From Nonomuraea muscovyensis (GTDB lineage Bacteria; Actinomycetota; Actinomycetes; Streptosporangiales; Streptosporangiaceae): a DNA stretch of 64,000 nucleotides. The stretch lies in the NCBI RefSeq assembly GCF_014207745.1, contig NZ_JACHJB010000001.1:3286001-3350000 (forward strand). The letters run 5' to 3'. Below, one piece after another: positions 1-7,159 of the stretch (its first letter is position 1; each line of letters opens with the position of its first letter). Under the pieces are notes generated by a model. It was not told the DNA's origin, did no database searches, and was given only the letters and a program-made list of their open reading frames with translations. The translations under genes and the position numbers were made by a program.

Positions 1-416
1 CCGTCTACCAGGCGGGCACGCTGTCGGGCAACCCGCTGGCGTGCGCCGCGGGCCTGGCCACGTTGCGCGCGCTCGACGCCGACGCCTACGCCACGGTGGA
101 CGCGGCGGCGCTGGCCGTGGGGCAGGCCGCCTCCGACGCCCTCACCGCGGCCGGGGTGCCGCACAGGTTGCAGCGGGCGGGCAACCTGTTCTCGGTCTTC
201 TTCACCGACCAGGAGGTCCGTGACTTCGCCGGGGCCCGGAGCCAGAACACGGCGGCGTTCACCGCGTTCTTCCACAGTATGCTCGACCAGGGCGTCTACC
301 TGCCGCCGTCGGCGTACGAGGCGTGGTTCCTGTCGGCGTCGCACGACGACGAGGCGCTGAACCGGGTGGCCGACGCCCTGCCCGCCGCCGCCAAGGCGGC
401 CGCCGCGACACACTAG
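1..416 (+). CDS. hemL: Glutamate-1-semialdehyde 2,1-aminomutase, C-terminal part
   Basis: The last 137 codons of a class III PLP enzyme; the start lies left of the window. The fragment opens with the conserved [13 protein letters not shown] segment and ends in the usual C-terminal small domain ([13 protein letters not shown], then [12 protein letters not shown]). HemL converts glutamate-1-semialdehyde to 5-aminolevulinate in the C5 haem/tetrapyrrole pathway in the cytoplasm. Identity rests on these motifs and on the cytochrome c maturation genes about 5.4 kb downstream, which follow hemL directly in mycobacteria. The catalytic lysine is outside the window, so another class III aminotransferase is not fully excluded. 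Confidence 0.85.
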   Translation, partial: VYQAGTLSGNPLACAAGLATLRALDADAYATVDAAALAVGQAASDALTAAGVPHRLQRAGNLFSVFFTDQEVRDFAGARSQNTAAFTAFFHSMLDQGVYLPPSAYEAWFLSASHDDEALNRVADALPAAAKAAAATH

Positions 417-446
417 CGCTCCCGGCCCGGCGCCCGAGCGACCTGG

Positions 447-839
447 CTACCCGCGGCGACGCAGCAGCGGGACCAGTACGGCGGCGACGGCGAGGTGCAT
501 CGCGGCGAGCACGGTCCTGGCGCCTGCCGTGGCCTCGGCGAAGAGGATCGGGACGAAGGACACCAGCAGCACGATCACCGCGAGCCAGGTCCAGATGGTG
601 GCCGCCCGCTCGCTGAACCTCTCCAGGACGGCCAGGGCGCCCCAGCCGAGCAGCGCGAAGGCGAGCGCGAACCCGGCGACGAGGGGCAGGCCGATCACCA
701 TCGGCGGTTGCCCGTTGCGCATGTCCACCCGCAGCTCGATGCCCAGGACGGCGGCGGCGAGGCCGACGAGCACGGCGGCGAGGACCGCCCCGCCGACCGC
801 CAGGACCCTCGTGCGGCGGCGGGCTCCGGCGGCGGTCAT
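447..839 (-). CDS. DUF6069 family four-helix membrane protein
   Basis: A 130-aa integral membrane protein with four hydrophobic stretches at about residues 11-30, 46-66, 77-97 and 108-126. The spacing and the closing MHLAVAAVLVP segment match the actinobacterial DUF6069 family, whose function is unknown. The ATG at 839 was chosen because it overlaps the stop of the upstream 67-aa ORF in an ATGA junction, which suggests coupled translation; the longer frame upstream has no membrane-protein character. It converges on hemL with a 30-bp gap. No catalytic motif is visible. Confidence 0.8.
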   Translation of the reverse strand: MTAAGARRRTRVLAVGGAVLAAVLVGLAAAVLGIELRVDMRNGQPPMVIGLPLVAGFALAFALLGWGALAVLERFSERAATIWTWLAVIVLLVSFVPILFAEATAGARTVLAAMHLAVAAVLVPLLRRRG

Positions 840-866
840 GCCGCGCTCCGGGCGAGCAGCGCGGCG
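831..866. repeat. 36-bp perfect direct repeat, copy 1
   Basis: Identical to 2445-2480. It spans the end of the 67-aa ORF, the ATGA junction and the start codon of DUF6069. Confidence 0.9.
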
Positions 867-1039
867 CGCTCGGCGACCCGGGGGCGGGGGAGAGACGTGG
901 TCGGCGCCCGCCCGGCGCCGGCCCGGTCCGTGTCCTTTGCGGCGCCCCGGCCAGGAGCGGCCGGCCGGGCCGCGGCCAGGGCCGGCGGGCGGACGGTGCT
1001 CGTGAAGCGGTGGGAACTCATAGCGACATTGGCTGACAT
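836..1039 (-). CDS. 67-aa ORF, probable internally deleted wrbA-like remnant
   Basis: This short ORF has a good ribosome site (GAGAGGAC, 5-6 nt before ATG). Its ends resemble the intact wrbA 1.4 kb away: both start in a similar GAGGAC-rich leader followed by an M-x-x-NVA start, and both finish in AALLARSAA. The middle has none of the flavodoxin motifs of WrbA and is Arg/Pro-rich. The likely reading, which is inference, is a wrbA duplicate that lost its core but kept its start and its coupling to DUF6069. It could still make a small protein. Confidence 0.4.
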   Translation of the reverse strand: MSANVAMSSHRFTSTVRPPALAAARPAAPGRGAAKDTDRAGAGRAPTTSLPRPRVAERAALLARSAA

Positions 1040-1112
1040 GGTGTGTCCTCTCGGGTGGTCGTGAAGGACGCGACGAGGGGCCGAGTCCCGTCATGACCGG
1101 TTTCGGGTCGGT

Positions 1113-2453
1113 TCAGCCGAGGTCGGCGGGGTTGACGGCGTGGGCGACGGCGCGGTAGCCGGCATCGTTGAGGTGGAGGTGGTCGCCGGCGTCGTAGGCG
1201 GGGTCGAGCTGATCCTCATCGGTGGGGGACGCCAGCGCGCGATCAAGGTCGATCACGGCGTCGTACTGACCGGAGGTGCGGATCCAGGTGTTGACCTCCT
1301 CCCGCTTTCTCTCGCTGCGCGGCGTGTGGTAGCGGGAGCCCTTCATCGGCGGAAGCGTGGCGCCGATGATCCGCACCCCCTTGGCGCGGGCCTGCCGGAT
1401 CAGACTGAGATGCCCCGCGATGACCTTTTGGGCCGGGACCTCGACGGCGGGCCCGCCGATGGGGGAGGGCGCCTCACTCATGCCGATGTCGTTGGTGCCT
1501 GCCAGGACGATGACCGTGCCCACGCGGGGCTGCGCGAGGACGTCACGTCCGAACCGGGACGTGGCACTGTCGCCGAACTGCGGGGAGTCGACCGTCACGA
1601 GGTTGCCGGCGATGCCCTGGTTGACTATGGCGCGAGGCCGGCTGGTGGTGGAGAGCCGTTCGGCGAGCTCGTCGGGGTAGCGGTTGTCGGCCCCGGGGGT
1701 GGAGCCGTACCCATCGGTGAGGGAGTCGCCGAAGGCGACCACGCCAGGGCGTCGCGGCGTCGCGCCGATGACGTCGACTGCGCTGAGGTAGTACCAGGAC
1801 TGTGAGGTGTCGGTGAAGGCCGTGGCGCTGGTGTCGGCCCGGTGGTCGCCGGCCGCCCGGTAGCTGGTGGCCGTGGCCTGTGCGTGGTAGGTGGCGGGAC
1901 CGGTCGGCGCGGCGAAGTGAAGGGTGACCGTCACGGAGTCCAGCGCTTTCAGCGGCAGCGCCACCGGGTCGCCGGCGAGTTCCGCCCCGGCCGGGATGGT
2001 GAAGGATCGAGCTCGTTCGACGGTGAGGTGGTGCAGCGTCTCCGGCCGGATGGAGGCGCCGCGGGCAGTGCGGGCGATGGTCGCACCGGTGACTCTGAGC
2101 GGGGCCGTGCCGTAGGCGTTCGACAGCCGCACGCGCGTCAGGCGGCCGCCGGCGCTGATGCGGACCACCTGCCGGACGGTCTGGCGGGTGAAGCCCTCCT
2201 CGGCCCAGTTGGGGGTGAAGCTCCTGCTCGGACGCTGCGGCGATGCGGTCCAGGTGGCGGTCCAGCCCTTGCCCGCGCCCGTCCCGGCGGTCGTGGACGC
2301 GCCGGCGGGTGTGGACGCGCCGGCGGGTGTGGGGCCCGCCGCGACCGGCACCATCGCCGCGGCCACCAGCATGGCCGACGCCAGGGCCCACACGGACAGC
2401 CTCCGTCGTGGTGGGGCGGGCGTGCGCGCGGCCCGCCGGTGCCAGGCGGTCAT
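1113..2453 (-). CDS. Secreted SGNH/GDSL-family esterase (XynE-like)
   Basis: A 446-aa exported hydrolase. The N-terminus has arginines then a hydrophobic core (about 18-40) ending near AGA, a signal peptide possibly of Tat type, followed by a short TPAGAS repeat linker. Residues about 62-230 form a beta-rich accessory domain beginning WTATWTASPQ. The SGNH catalytic domain shows block I FGDSLTDG (Ser244), the GTND block at 319-322 and a C-terminal Asp424-x-x-His427. This layout is typical of actinobacterial carbohydrate or lipid deacylases. The start at 2453 overlaps the wrbA stop (ATGA), so the two genes are probably co-translated. The natural substrate cannot be read from the sequence. Confidence 0.88.
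   Translation of the reverse strand: MTAWHRRAARTPAPPRRRLSVWALASAMLVAAAMVPVAAGPTPAGASTPAGASTTAGTGAGKGWTATWTASPQRPSRSFTPNWAEEGFTRQTVRQVVRISAGGRLTRVRLSNAYGTAPLRVTGATIARTARGASIRPETLHHLTVERARSFTIPAGAELAGDPVALPLKALDSVTVTLHFAAPTGPATYHAQATATSYRAAGDHRADTSATAFTDTSQSWYYLSAVDVIGATPRRPGVVAFGDSLTDGYGSTPGADNRYPDELAERLSTTSRPRAIVNQGIAGNLVTVDSPQFGDSATSRFGRDVLAQPRVGTVIVLAGTNDIGMSEAPSPIGGPAVEVPAQKVIAGHLSLIRQARAKGVRIIGATLPPMKGSRYHTPRSERKREEVNTWIRTSGQYDAVIDLDRALASPTDEDQLDPAYDAGDHLHLNDAGYRAVAHAVNPADLG
2293..2328. repeat. 18-bp tandem repeat, two copies, in the GDSL linker
   Basis: Two exact 18-bp units (2293-2310 and 2311-2328) encode the repeated TPAGAS linker between signal peptide and mature enzyme. This is probably a slippage-type expansion in a flexible region. 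Confidence 0.7.
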
Positions 2454-2480
2454 GCCGCGCTCCGGGCGAGCAGCGCGGCG
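2445..2480. repeat. 36-bp perfect direct repeat, copy 2
   Basis: Identical to 831-866. It spans the wrbA C-terminal codons, the ATGA junction and the start codon of the GDSL gene. Confidence 0.9.
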
Positions 2481-3055
2481 GTCGCGGCGGCCCGCCGCCC
2501 CTGGTGCGCGGCGGCCTCCAGCTCCACCTCGCCCGGCTCGCCTCCCATGGCCGAGACGAACGAGGTGCCGTAGGGATTGCCCAGCCGGAACTGGACGGGG
2601 TCGGTGTAGCCGGGCGGGACGATGATGCCGCCCCAGTGGTAGAAGACGTTGCCGAGGGACAGCAGCGTGCTTTCCTGACCGCCGTGCGCGGTGGCACCCG
2701 CGGTGAAGGCGCCGTAGACCTTGCCGGCGAGGCGGCCCCGCTGCCACAGCGGGCCGGTGGTGTCGATGAACTGCTTGAGCTGGGCGGCGACCGTGCCGTA
2801 TCGGGTGGGGGTGCCGAACAGGACGGCGTCGGCCCACTCGAGATCGTCGAGTGCGGCCTCGGGGATGTCCGCGGTCCGCTCGATGTGCGCCTGCCAGGCG
2901 GGGTCGCTCTCGACGGCGTGGGCCGGGGCGAGCTCCGCGACCCGGCGCAGCCGTACCGTGGCGCCGGCCTTCTCCGCGCCTTCGGCCACCGCCCGCGCCA
3001 AGGCGTGCACGGTGCCGGTGGAGCTGTAGTAGATCACTGCGACGTTGACCGTCAT
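2450..3055 (-). CDS. wrbA: NAD(P)H:quinone oxidoreductase, WrbA type
   Basis: A 201-aa flavodoxin-like FMN protein that performs two-electron quinone reduction in the cytoplasm. Visible are the FMN phosphate loop (YYSSTGTVHALA near residue 8), GTPTRYGTVAAQLKQFID near 75-92, and a late GNPYGTSFVS segment, all typical of WrbA. The ATG at 3055 has a GAGGAC ribosome site; a slightly longer upstream frame lacks one. It is divergent from a TetR gene with palindromic operator-like DNA between them, so quinone or electrophile induction through that TetR is a reasonable inference. It is translationally coupled to the GDSL esterase. Confidence 0.88.
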   Translation of the reverse strand: MTVNVAVIYYSSTGTVHALARAVAEGAEKAGATVRLRRVAELAPAHAVESDPAWQAHIERTADIPEAALDDLEWADAVLFGTPTRYGTVAAQLKQFIDTTGPLWQRGRLAGKVYGAFTAGATAHGGQESTLLSLGNVFYHWGGIIVPPGYTDPVQFRLGNPYGTSFVSAMGGEPGEVELEAAAHQGRRAAATAALLARSAA

Positions 3056-3074
3056 GGTGTCGTCCTCGTTCCAA

Positions 3075-3153
3075 AACTTCATGCGGTGTGTAGTTCCGAA
3101 TCTACAGATAGCATGAAGTTCGCACCAAGGGGAAGTTCACATCGAATGAAGTT
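3075..3153. promoter_or_regulatory. Nested inverted repeats in the wrbA-tetR divergent promoter
   Basis: Outer arms AACTTCATGC (3075-3084) and GCATGAAGTT (3111-3120) enclose inner arms TGTAG (3089-3093) and CTACA (3102-3106). A third half-site, GAATGAAGTT, lies at 3144-3153. The position between wrbA and tetR suggests binding by the TetR protein; this is inference. Confidence 0.55.
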
Positions 3154-3168
3154 GTTGGGAGGGGTGGC

Positions 3169-3783
3169 ATGGCGGCCATCGACCGGCCCCAGAACGCGCG
3201 CAGCCGCCGCACCCGGGAGGCCCTCCTGACCGCCGCGCGCAAGCTGATCGAGGAAGAGGGTTTCGAGGCGACCACCATGGCCGCCGTCGCCGAGCGCGCC
3301 GGCGTCTCACACCGGGCGCTCTATCTCCACTTCGCCTCCCGTGGCGACCTGCTCACCACGCTGTACGGGCATCTCGGCGCCGCCGAGGATCTCAGGGCCT
3401 CGCTCGACCTGGTGTGGAGCCGGCCGGACGCGGTGAGCGCTCTGGAGGAATGGGCGCACCACATGGCCAGGGCGCACCCGAGGATCATGGCGGTCTCGCT
3501 GGCTGTGGAGCGAGCCTGCCGCACCGACCCGGACGCCGCGCAGATGCGCGGGATCACCATGCGCAACTGGCATCTCGGCTGCACGAGGCTCATGGCCTGG
3601 CTGGCGGACGAGGGGCGGCTGGCCGGCGCGTGGACGGTCGAGACGGCGGCCGACATGCTGTGGGGCCTGATGTCGTGGGATCTGCTCGAACGGCTGATCG
3701 TCGAGAAGGGCTGGTCGCCCGAGCGGTACGGCGACCACCTGGCGGGCCTCTTCCGCGCCACGTTCGTCGCCGATCCTCGCTGA
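3169..3783 (+). CDS. TetR-family transcriptional regulator
   Basis: A 204-aa one-domain repressor type. Residues about 10-57 form the TetR DNA-binding domain (TREALLTAARKLIEEEGF, then the HTH VAERAGVSHRALYLHF). The C-terminal two-thirds is helical ligand-binding sequence with no specific family signature. A GGGAGGGG ribosome site precedes the ATG. It is divergent from wrbA, with inverted repeats in the shared promoter, so it probably controls wrbA and the GDSL esterase as well as itself. Its ligand is unknown. Confidence 0.85.
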   Translation: MAAIDRPQNARSRRTREALLTAARKLIEEEGFEATTMAAVAERAGVSHRALYLHFASRGDLLTTLYGHLGAAEDLRASLDLVWSRPDAVSALEEWAHHMARAHPRIMAVSLAVERACRTDPDAAQMRGITMRNWHLGCTRLMAWLADEGRLAGAWTVETAADMLWGLMSWDLLERLIVEKGWSPERYGDHLAGLFRATFVADPR

Positions 3784-3821
3784 GCGGAGCGACGCTCGGC
3801 CGGTGCCGCGGACCTGGAGCG

Positions 3822-4700
3822 TCACGCCCCCCGGACGGCGGGCGCGGGCTCGGCCGGCGCGGGCGCCCGGCGGGTGCCCGCGTACAGGACGCCGCAGACG
3901 ATGAGCGCTCCCGCGACGAGCTTGACCCAGGAGAGGGGCTCGCCCGTGACCAGGGCGGCGGAGGAGAGGCCGAACACGGGCACCAGCAGCGTGTACGGCG
4001 CGACGGTCGAGGCGTCGTAGCGCCGCAGCAACCACCCCCACACCCCGAACCCGCCCAGCGTGGAGACGAACGCCACGTACACCAGCGACAGCCAGCCCTC
4101 GGCGGGCGCCGACAGGCTGGGCGTGCCCTCCACCAGCAGGGACAGGGCCAGCAGGGGCGGCGCGGACAGGGCGCTCACCCACACCATGAACCGCAGCGAG
4201 TCGGGCGGCGCGGCCCGGCGCTGCACCACGTTGCCCAGCCCCCACGCCGCGGCGGCGGCCACGCACAGGGCGAAGGCGCCGGCGGGTCCGGCCAGGCCGA
4301 AGTCGACGGCGACGAGCGCCAGCCCGGCGAAGGCGAGGCCCAGCCCGGCGACGCGCCGGGCGGTGAGCCGCTCACCGAGCAAGGTCACCGCGAACAGCAC
4401 GGTGAACAGGGCCTGCACCTGCAGGACCAGTGAGGTGAGACCGGCGGGCATGCCGGCCCGCATGCCCATCAGCAGCAGGCCGAACTGTCCGACGCCGATC
4501 GTCGCGGCCACCCCGGCCACCCAGCGCCACGGCACTCCCGGCCGGCCCACCAGCAGCAGGGCGGGGAAGGCGGCCATGGCGAACCGCAGCCCCGCGTACA
4601 GCAGGGGCGGGAAGTGGCGCAGGCCCACCTGCATGACCACGAAGTTGAAGCCCCAGACGGCCGCGAGGCCGATCGCCAGGGCCAGGTGACGCGGTGTCAC
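3822..4700 (-). CDS. EamA-family (DMT) transporter
   Basis: A 292-aa protein with about ten hydrophobic helices arranged as two five-helix EamA repeats, the second starting near residue 140. The family exports small metabolites such as amino acids. The GTG start at 4700 overlaps the stop of a 37-aa ORF (GTGA junction), which supports this start. It converges on tetR with a 38-bp gap and is divergent, through the small ORF, from a LysR gene that probably regulates it. The substrate cannot be deduced. Confidence 0.87.
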   Translation of the reverse strand: MTPRHLALAIGLAAVWGFNFVVMQVGLRHFPPLLYAGLRFAMAAFPALLLVGRPGVPWRWVAGVAATIGVGQFGLLLMGMRAGMPAGLTSLVLQVQALFTVLFAVTLLGERLTARRVAGLGLAFAGLALVAVDFGLAGPAGAFALCVAAAAAWGLGNVVQRRAAPPDSLRFMVWVSALSAPPLLALSLLVEGTPSLSAPAEGWLSLVYVAFVSTLGGFGVWGWLLRRYDASTVAPYTLLVPVFGLSSAALVTGEPLSWVKLVAGALIVCGVLYAGTRRAPAPAEPAPAVRGA

Positions 4701-4810
4701 GCAGAGCGCGGCTTCTGGTAGCGGATGCGCTGCTCGCGGGCCTGCTCGGCGAGGACCTTGAGGTAGGAGACGGACGTGGACGCGTGCTTCTTCGTGTTAA
4801 GGATTCGCAT
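4697..4810 (-). CDS. 37-aa basic small protein coupled to the EamA gene
   Basis: ATG at 4810 opens a 37-codon frame beginning MRILNTKKHASTS and ending YQKPRSA, with a helix-forming, charged middle (LKVLAEQAREQRIRY). Its TGA overlaps the GTG of the transporter, the arrangement expected for translational coupling. The frame is compact and basic (about ten Arg/Lys). The ribosome site is weak. It could be a small regulatory subunit, a leader peptide, or simply the coupling device for the transporter; no family is recognised. Confidence 0.5.
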   Translation of the reverse strand: MRILNTKKHASTSVSYLKVLAEQAREQRIRYQKPRSA

Positions 4811-4827
4811 GCATATATTTTCGTCTA

Positions 4828-4840
4828 CTTCAGATTGAAG
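4828..4840. promoter_or_regulatory. Palindrome CTTCA-GAT-TGAAG between LysR and EamA genes
   Basis: A 13-bp interrupted palindrome in the 73-bp divergent promoter. Its position and form fit a LysR-type binding site; a possible LysR -35 (TTGAAG, 4835-4840) overlaps it, which would give autoregulation. Confidence 0.4.
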
Positions 4841-4883
4841 GACAAGCGAGACTTTCTACGCTAAACCCTTTAGGCTGGCTTAC

Positions 4884-5804
4884 ATGTTGGACCTGAACCG
4901 GCTCAAGGCTCTTCACGCCGTGCACGTCTACGGGTCGGTCGGCGCCGCCGCCGACGCGCTCATGGTCACCCCCTCGGCCGTCTCCCAGCAGATCGCCAAG
5001 CTGGAGCGCGAGACCGGTGCCCGGCTGATGGAGCGCAACGGCCGGGGCGTCCGGCTCACCGACGCGGCCGGCCTGCTCGCCGAGCACGCCGAACGGATCC
5101 TCGCGCTGGTGGAGACCGCCGAGGCCGACTTCGAGGCGCTGCGCGGCGAGGTCGTGGGCCGCCTGAACATGGGGGCGTTCCCGACGGCGGTGCGCGGGCT
5201 GATGCCCGCCGCGCTGACCGGCATGCGGCGGCGCCACCCCGACCTGCATGTCCTGCTGCACGAGCGCGAGCCCGAGCGGGTGGTGCGCGAGGTGGCGCGG
5301 GGCGAACTCGACCTCGGCGTCGTCCAGGACTGGATGAACCGCCCGATGGCCCTGCCCGACGGGTTGTCCAAGGCGACCCTGCTCGACGACATCGCCGACG
5401 TGGTGGTGCCCGCCGACCATCCGCTGGCCGGCCGCAAGGAGGTCGAGCTGTCGTCGCTGAGCGGAGAGCAGTGGATCAGCTCCTCGCCCGGCACCGTCTG
5501 CCACGACTGGCTCGTCTTCACGCTGCGCAGCGCCGACCTGGAGCCCGAGATCTCCTGCATGGCCGACGAGTACCCGACCCAGATGGCGCTCGTCGCCGCC
5601 GGGATCGGCTGCGCCATCATCCCCAGGCTGGGCCGCGACCTCCTGCCCGAGGGCGTCAGCGTCGTCCCGCTCCGCCCCCGGCAGACGCGGCGGATCTCCG
5701 CGATCTGGCGCACCGACGCAGCCCGCCGCCCGGCGATCAGGGCCGCCGTCGAGGCGCTGTCCGAAGCCAGCCGCACCCAGGAGAACTCCTGGGCCGTGAG
5801 CTGA
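4884..5804 (+). CDS. LysR-family transcriptional regulator
   Basis: A 306-aa regulator. Residues 1-60 are the winged HTH (LNRLKALHAVHVYGSVGAAA, then TPSAVSQQIAKLERE), followed by a linker helix and a substrate-binding-like effector domain from about residue 90 (GRLNMGAFPT). It is divergent from the small ORF and EamA transporter, the classical arrangement for a LysR regulator of an exporter. The ATG at 4884 has only a weak ribosome site, but the HTH begins immediately after it and leaves no room for a later start. Confidence 0.88.
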   Translation: MLDLNRLKALHAVHVYGSVGAAADALMVTPSAVSQQIAKLERETGARLMERNGRGVRLTDAAGLLAEHAERILALVETAEADFEALRGEVVGRLNMGAFPTAVRGLMPAALTGMRRRHPDLHVLLHEREPERVVREVARGELDLGVVQDWMNRPMALPDGLSKATLLDDIADVVVPADHPLAGRKEVELSSLSGEQWISSSPGTVCHDWLVFTLRSADLEPEISCMADEYPTQMALVAAGIGCAIIPRLGRDLLPEGVSVVPLRPRQTRRISAIWRTDAARRPAIRAAVEALSEASRTQENSWAVS

Positions 5805-5859
5805 CCCCGCACGCCCTGGTGTGGCTCGCAGGGCGCGGCCGGATAGGCTGTGGCGCACC

Positions 5860-6501
5860 ATGGCTGAAACCACCGTCGTTCACCTGATGCGGCACGGTGA
5901 GGTGCACAACCCCGAGGGCATCCTCTACGGCAGGCTGCCCGGCTACCACCTGTCCGACACCGGCCGGCAGATGGCCGAGGTCGTCGCCAAGGCGGTCACC
6001 GCCCGCGACGTCGTCGCCCTCTACAGCTCGCCCCTGGAGCGCGCCCAGGAGACCGTGGCCCCGCTGGCGGCGACGTTCGGCCTGGAGGTCACCCTCGACG
6101 ACCGCCTGATCGAGGCGGGCAACCTGCTCGAAGGCCGCATGATCGGCCAGGGCCTGGGTGTCTTCCGCAACCCGCGCAACTACCGCTACTTCTGGAACCC
6201 CATGCGCCCCTCGTGGGGCGAGCCGTACCCCTCGATCATCCAGCGGATGCGGTCGGTCGTCGACGACGCCAGGCGCGCGGCGCGCGGCCACGAGACGATC
6301 CTGGTCAGCCACCAGCTGCCCATCTGGGCGATCCGGATGGCCGCCGAGGGCCGGCGCAGGCTCTGGCACGACCCGAGACGCAGGCAGTGCGGGCTGGCCA
6401 GCCTCACCACGTTCACCTTCGAGGGCGACCGGCTCGTCAGCGTCGGCTACAGCGAGCCGGCCGGCTCGCTCGTCAAGGGCCCGACGATTCCCGGAGCCTG
6501 A
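5860..6501 (+). CDS. Histidine phosphatase (phosphoglycerate mutase-like) family protein
   Basis: A 213-aa cytoplasmic phosphatase fold. The phosphohistidine motif LMRHGEV lies at residues 8-14, and the second catalytic region (ILVSHQLPIWAIR) has its histidine near residue 150. ATG 5860 was preferred to an upstream GTG because the RHG motif then falls at the usual distance from the N-terminus. It heads the cytochrome c maturation genes, as Rv0525 does beside hemL in M. tuberculosis. The physiological substrate is unknown; true mutase activity is unlikely from the context. Confidence 0.85.
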   Translation: MAETTVVHLMRHGEVHNPEGILYGRLPGYHLSDTGRQMAEVVAKAVTARDVVALYSSPLERAQETVAPLAATFGLEVTLDDRLIEAGNLLEGRMIGQGLGVFRNPRNYRYFWNPMRPSWGEPYPSIIQRMRSVVDDARRAARGHETILVSHQLPIWAIRMAAEGRRRLWHDPRRRQCGLASLTTFTFEGDRLVSVGYSEPAGSLVKGPTIPGA

Positions 6502-6540
6502 TCCGCGCGGGTGCCCCTGCGTCCTGGGCGGCCCGTCACG

Positions 6541-6565
6541 CCGGTAGAGTTGCAAGCTCTACCGG
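6541..6565. promoter_or_regulatory. 25-bp inverted repeat before the TlpA-like gene
   Basis: Perfect 9-bp arms CCGGTAGAG (6541-6549) and CTCTACCGG (6557-6565) around a 7-nt centre, starting 39 nt after the phosphatase stop and ending 24 nt before the next start. No T-run follows. It may be an operator or a 5' hairpin. Confidence 0.45.
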
Positions 6566-6589
6566 TTGTAGTACAAGGAGATCTTCCCC

Positions 6590-7159
6590 GTGCGCGCGAA
6601 GCTCGTCTCCCTCACCCTCCTGGCCCTGCTGGCGGCCGGCTGCGCGGGCAGCGGCCAGACCGGACAGCCCCAGGCGGGCGACACGCGCTTCGTCGCGGGC
6701 GACGGCACGATGCAGCTCTTCGCCGCGGCCGACCGCAAGCCCGCGCCCACGGTCGAAGGGGAGACCCTCGAAGGCGGCACCGCCTCACTCGCCGCGCACA
6801 AGGGCAAGGTCGTGGTGCTGAACTTCTGGGCGTCGTGGTGCGGGCCGTGCCGGGCCGAGGCGCCGGTGCTCAAGGAGGTCGCGGCCAAGACCAAGGGCGG
6901 CGGCGTCGAGTTCCTGGGCGTCGACTTCAAGGACCGCAAGGCCGACGCGCTGGCGTTCGAGCGCACCGAGCAGACCGGCTACCCGAGCATCTTCGACCAG
7001 CCCGGCAAGGTCGCGCTCGCCTTCCAGGGCACCGTGCCGCCCGCCGCCATCCCGTCCACGCTGATCATCGACAAGCAGGGCCGGATCGCCGCCAGGGCGC
7101 TCGGCGCGGTGCGCTACACCGACCTGATGAACACGGTGACCAAGGTGCGCGATGAGTGA
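6590..7159 (+). CDS. TlpA/ResA-like thiol-disulfide lipoprotein for cytochrome c maturation
   Basis: A 189-aa membrane-anchored thioredoxin-fold protein. A lipobox LLAAGC puts the lipidated cysteine at residue 18. The active site WCGPC (Cys84, Cys87) follows the strand VVVLNFW, and a cis-proline region (AIPSTLIIDKQG) lies near 145-157. It would reduce apocytochrome c haem-binding cysteines outside the membrane using electrons passed by CcdA. GTG 6590 has an AAGGAG site 9 nt upstream. Its last 8 nt overlap ccdA. Confidence 0.9.
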   Translation: MRAKLVSLTLLALLAAGCAGSGQTGQPQAGDTRFVAGDGTMQLFAAADRKPAPTVEGETLEGGTASLAAHKGKVVVLNFWASWCGPCRAEAPVLKEVAAKTKGGGVEFLGVDFKDRKADALAFERTEQTGYPSIFDQPGKVALAFQGTVPPAAIPSTLIIDKQGRIAARALGAVRYTDLMNTVTKVRDE

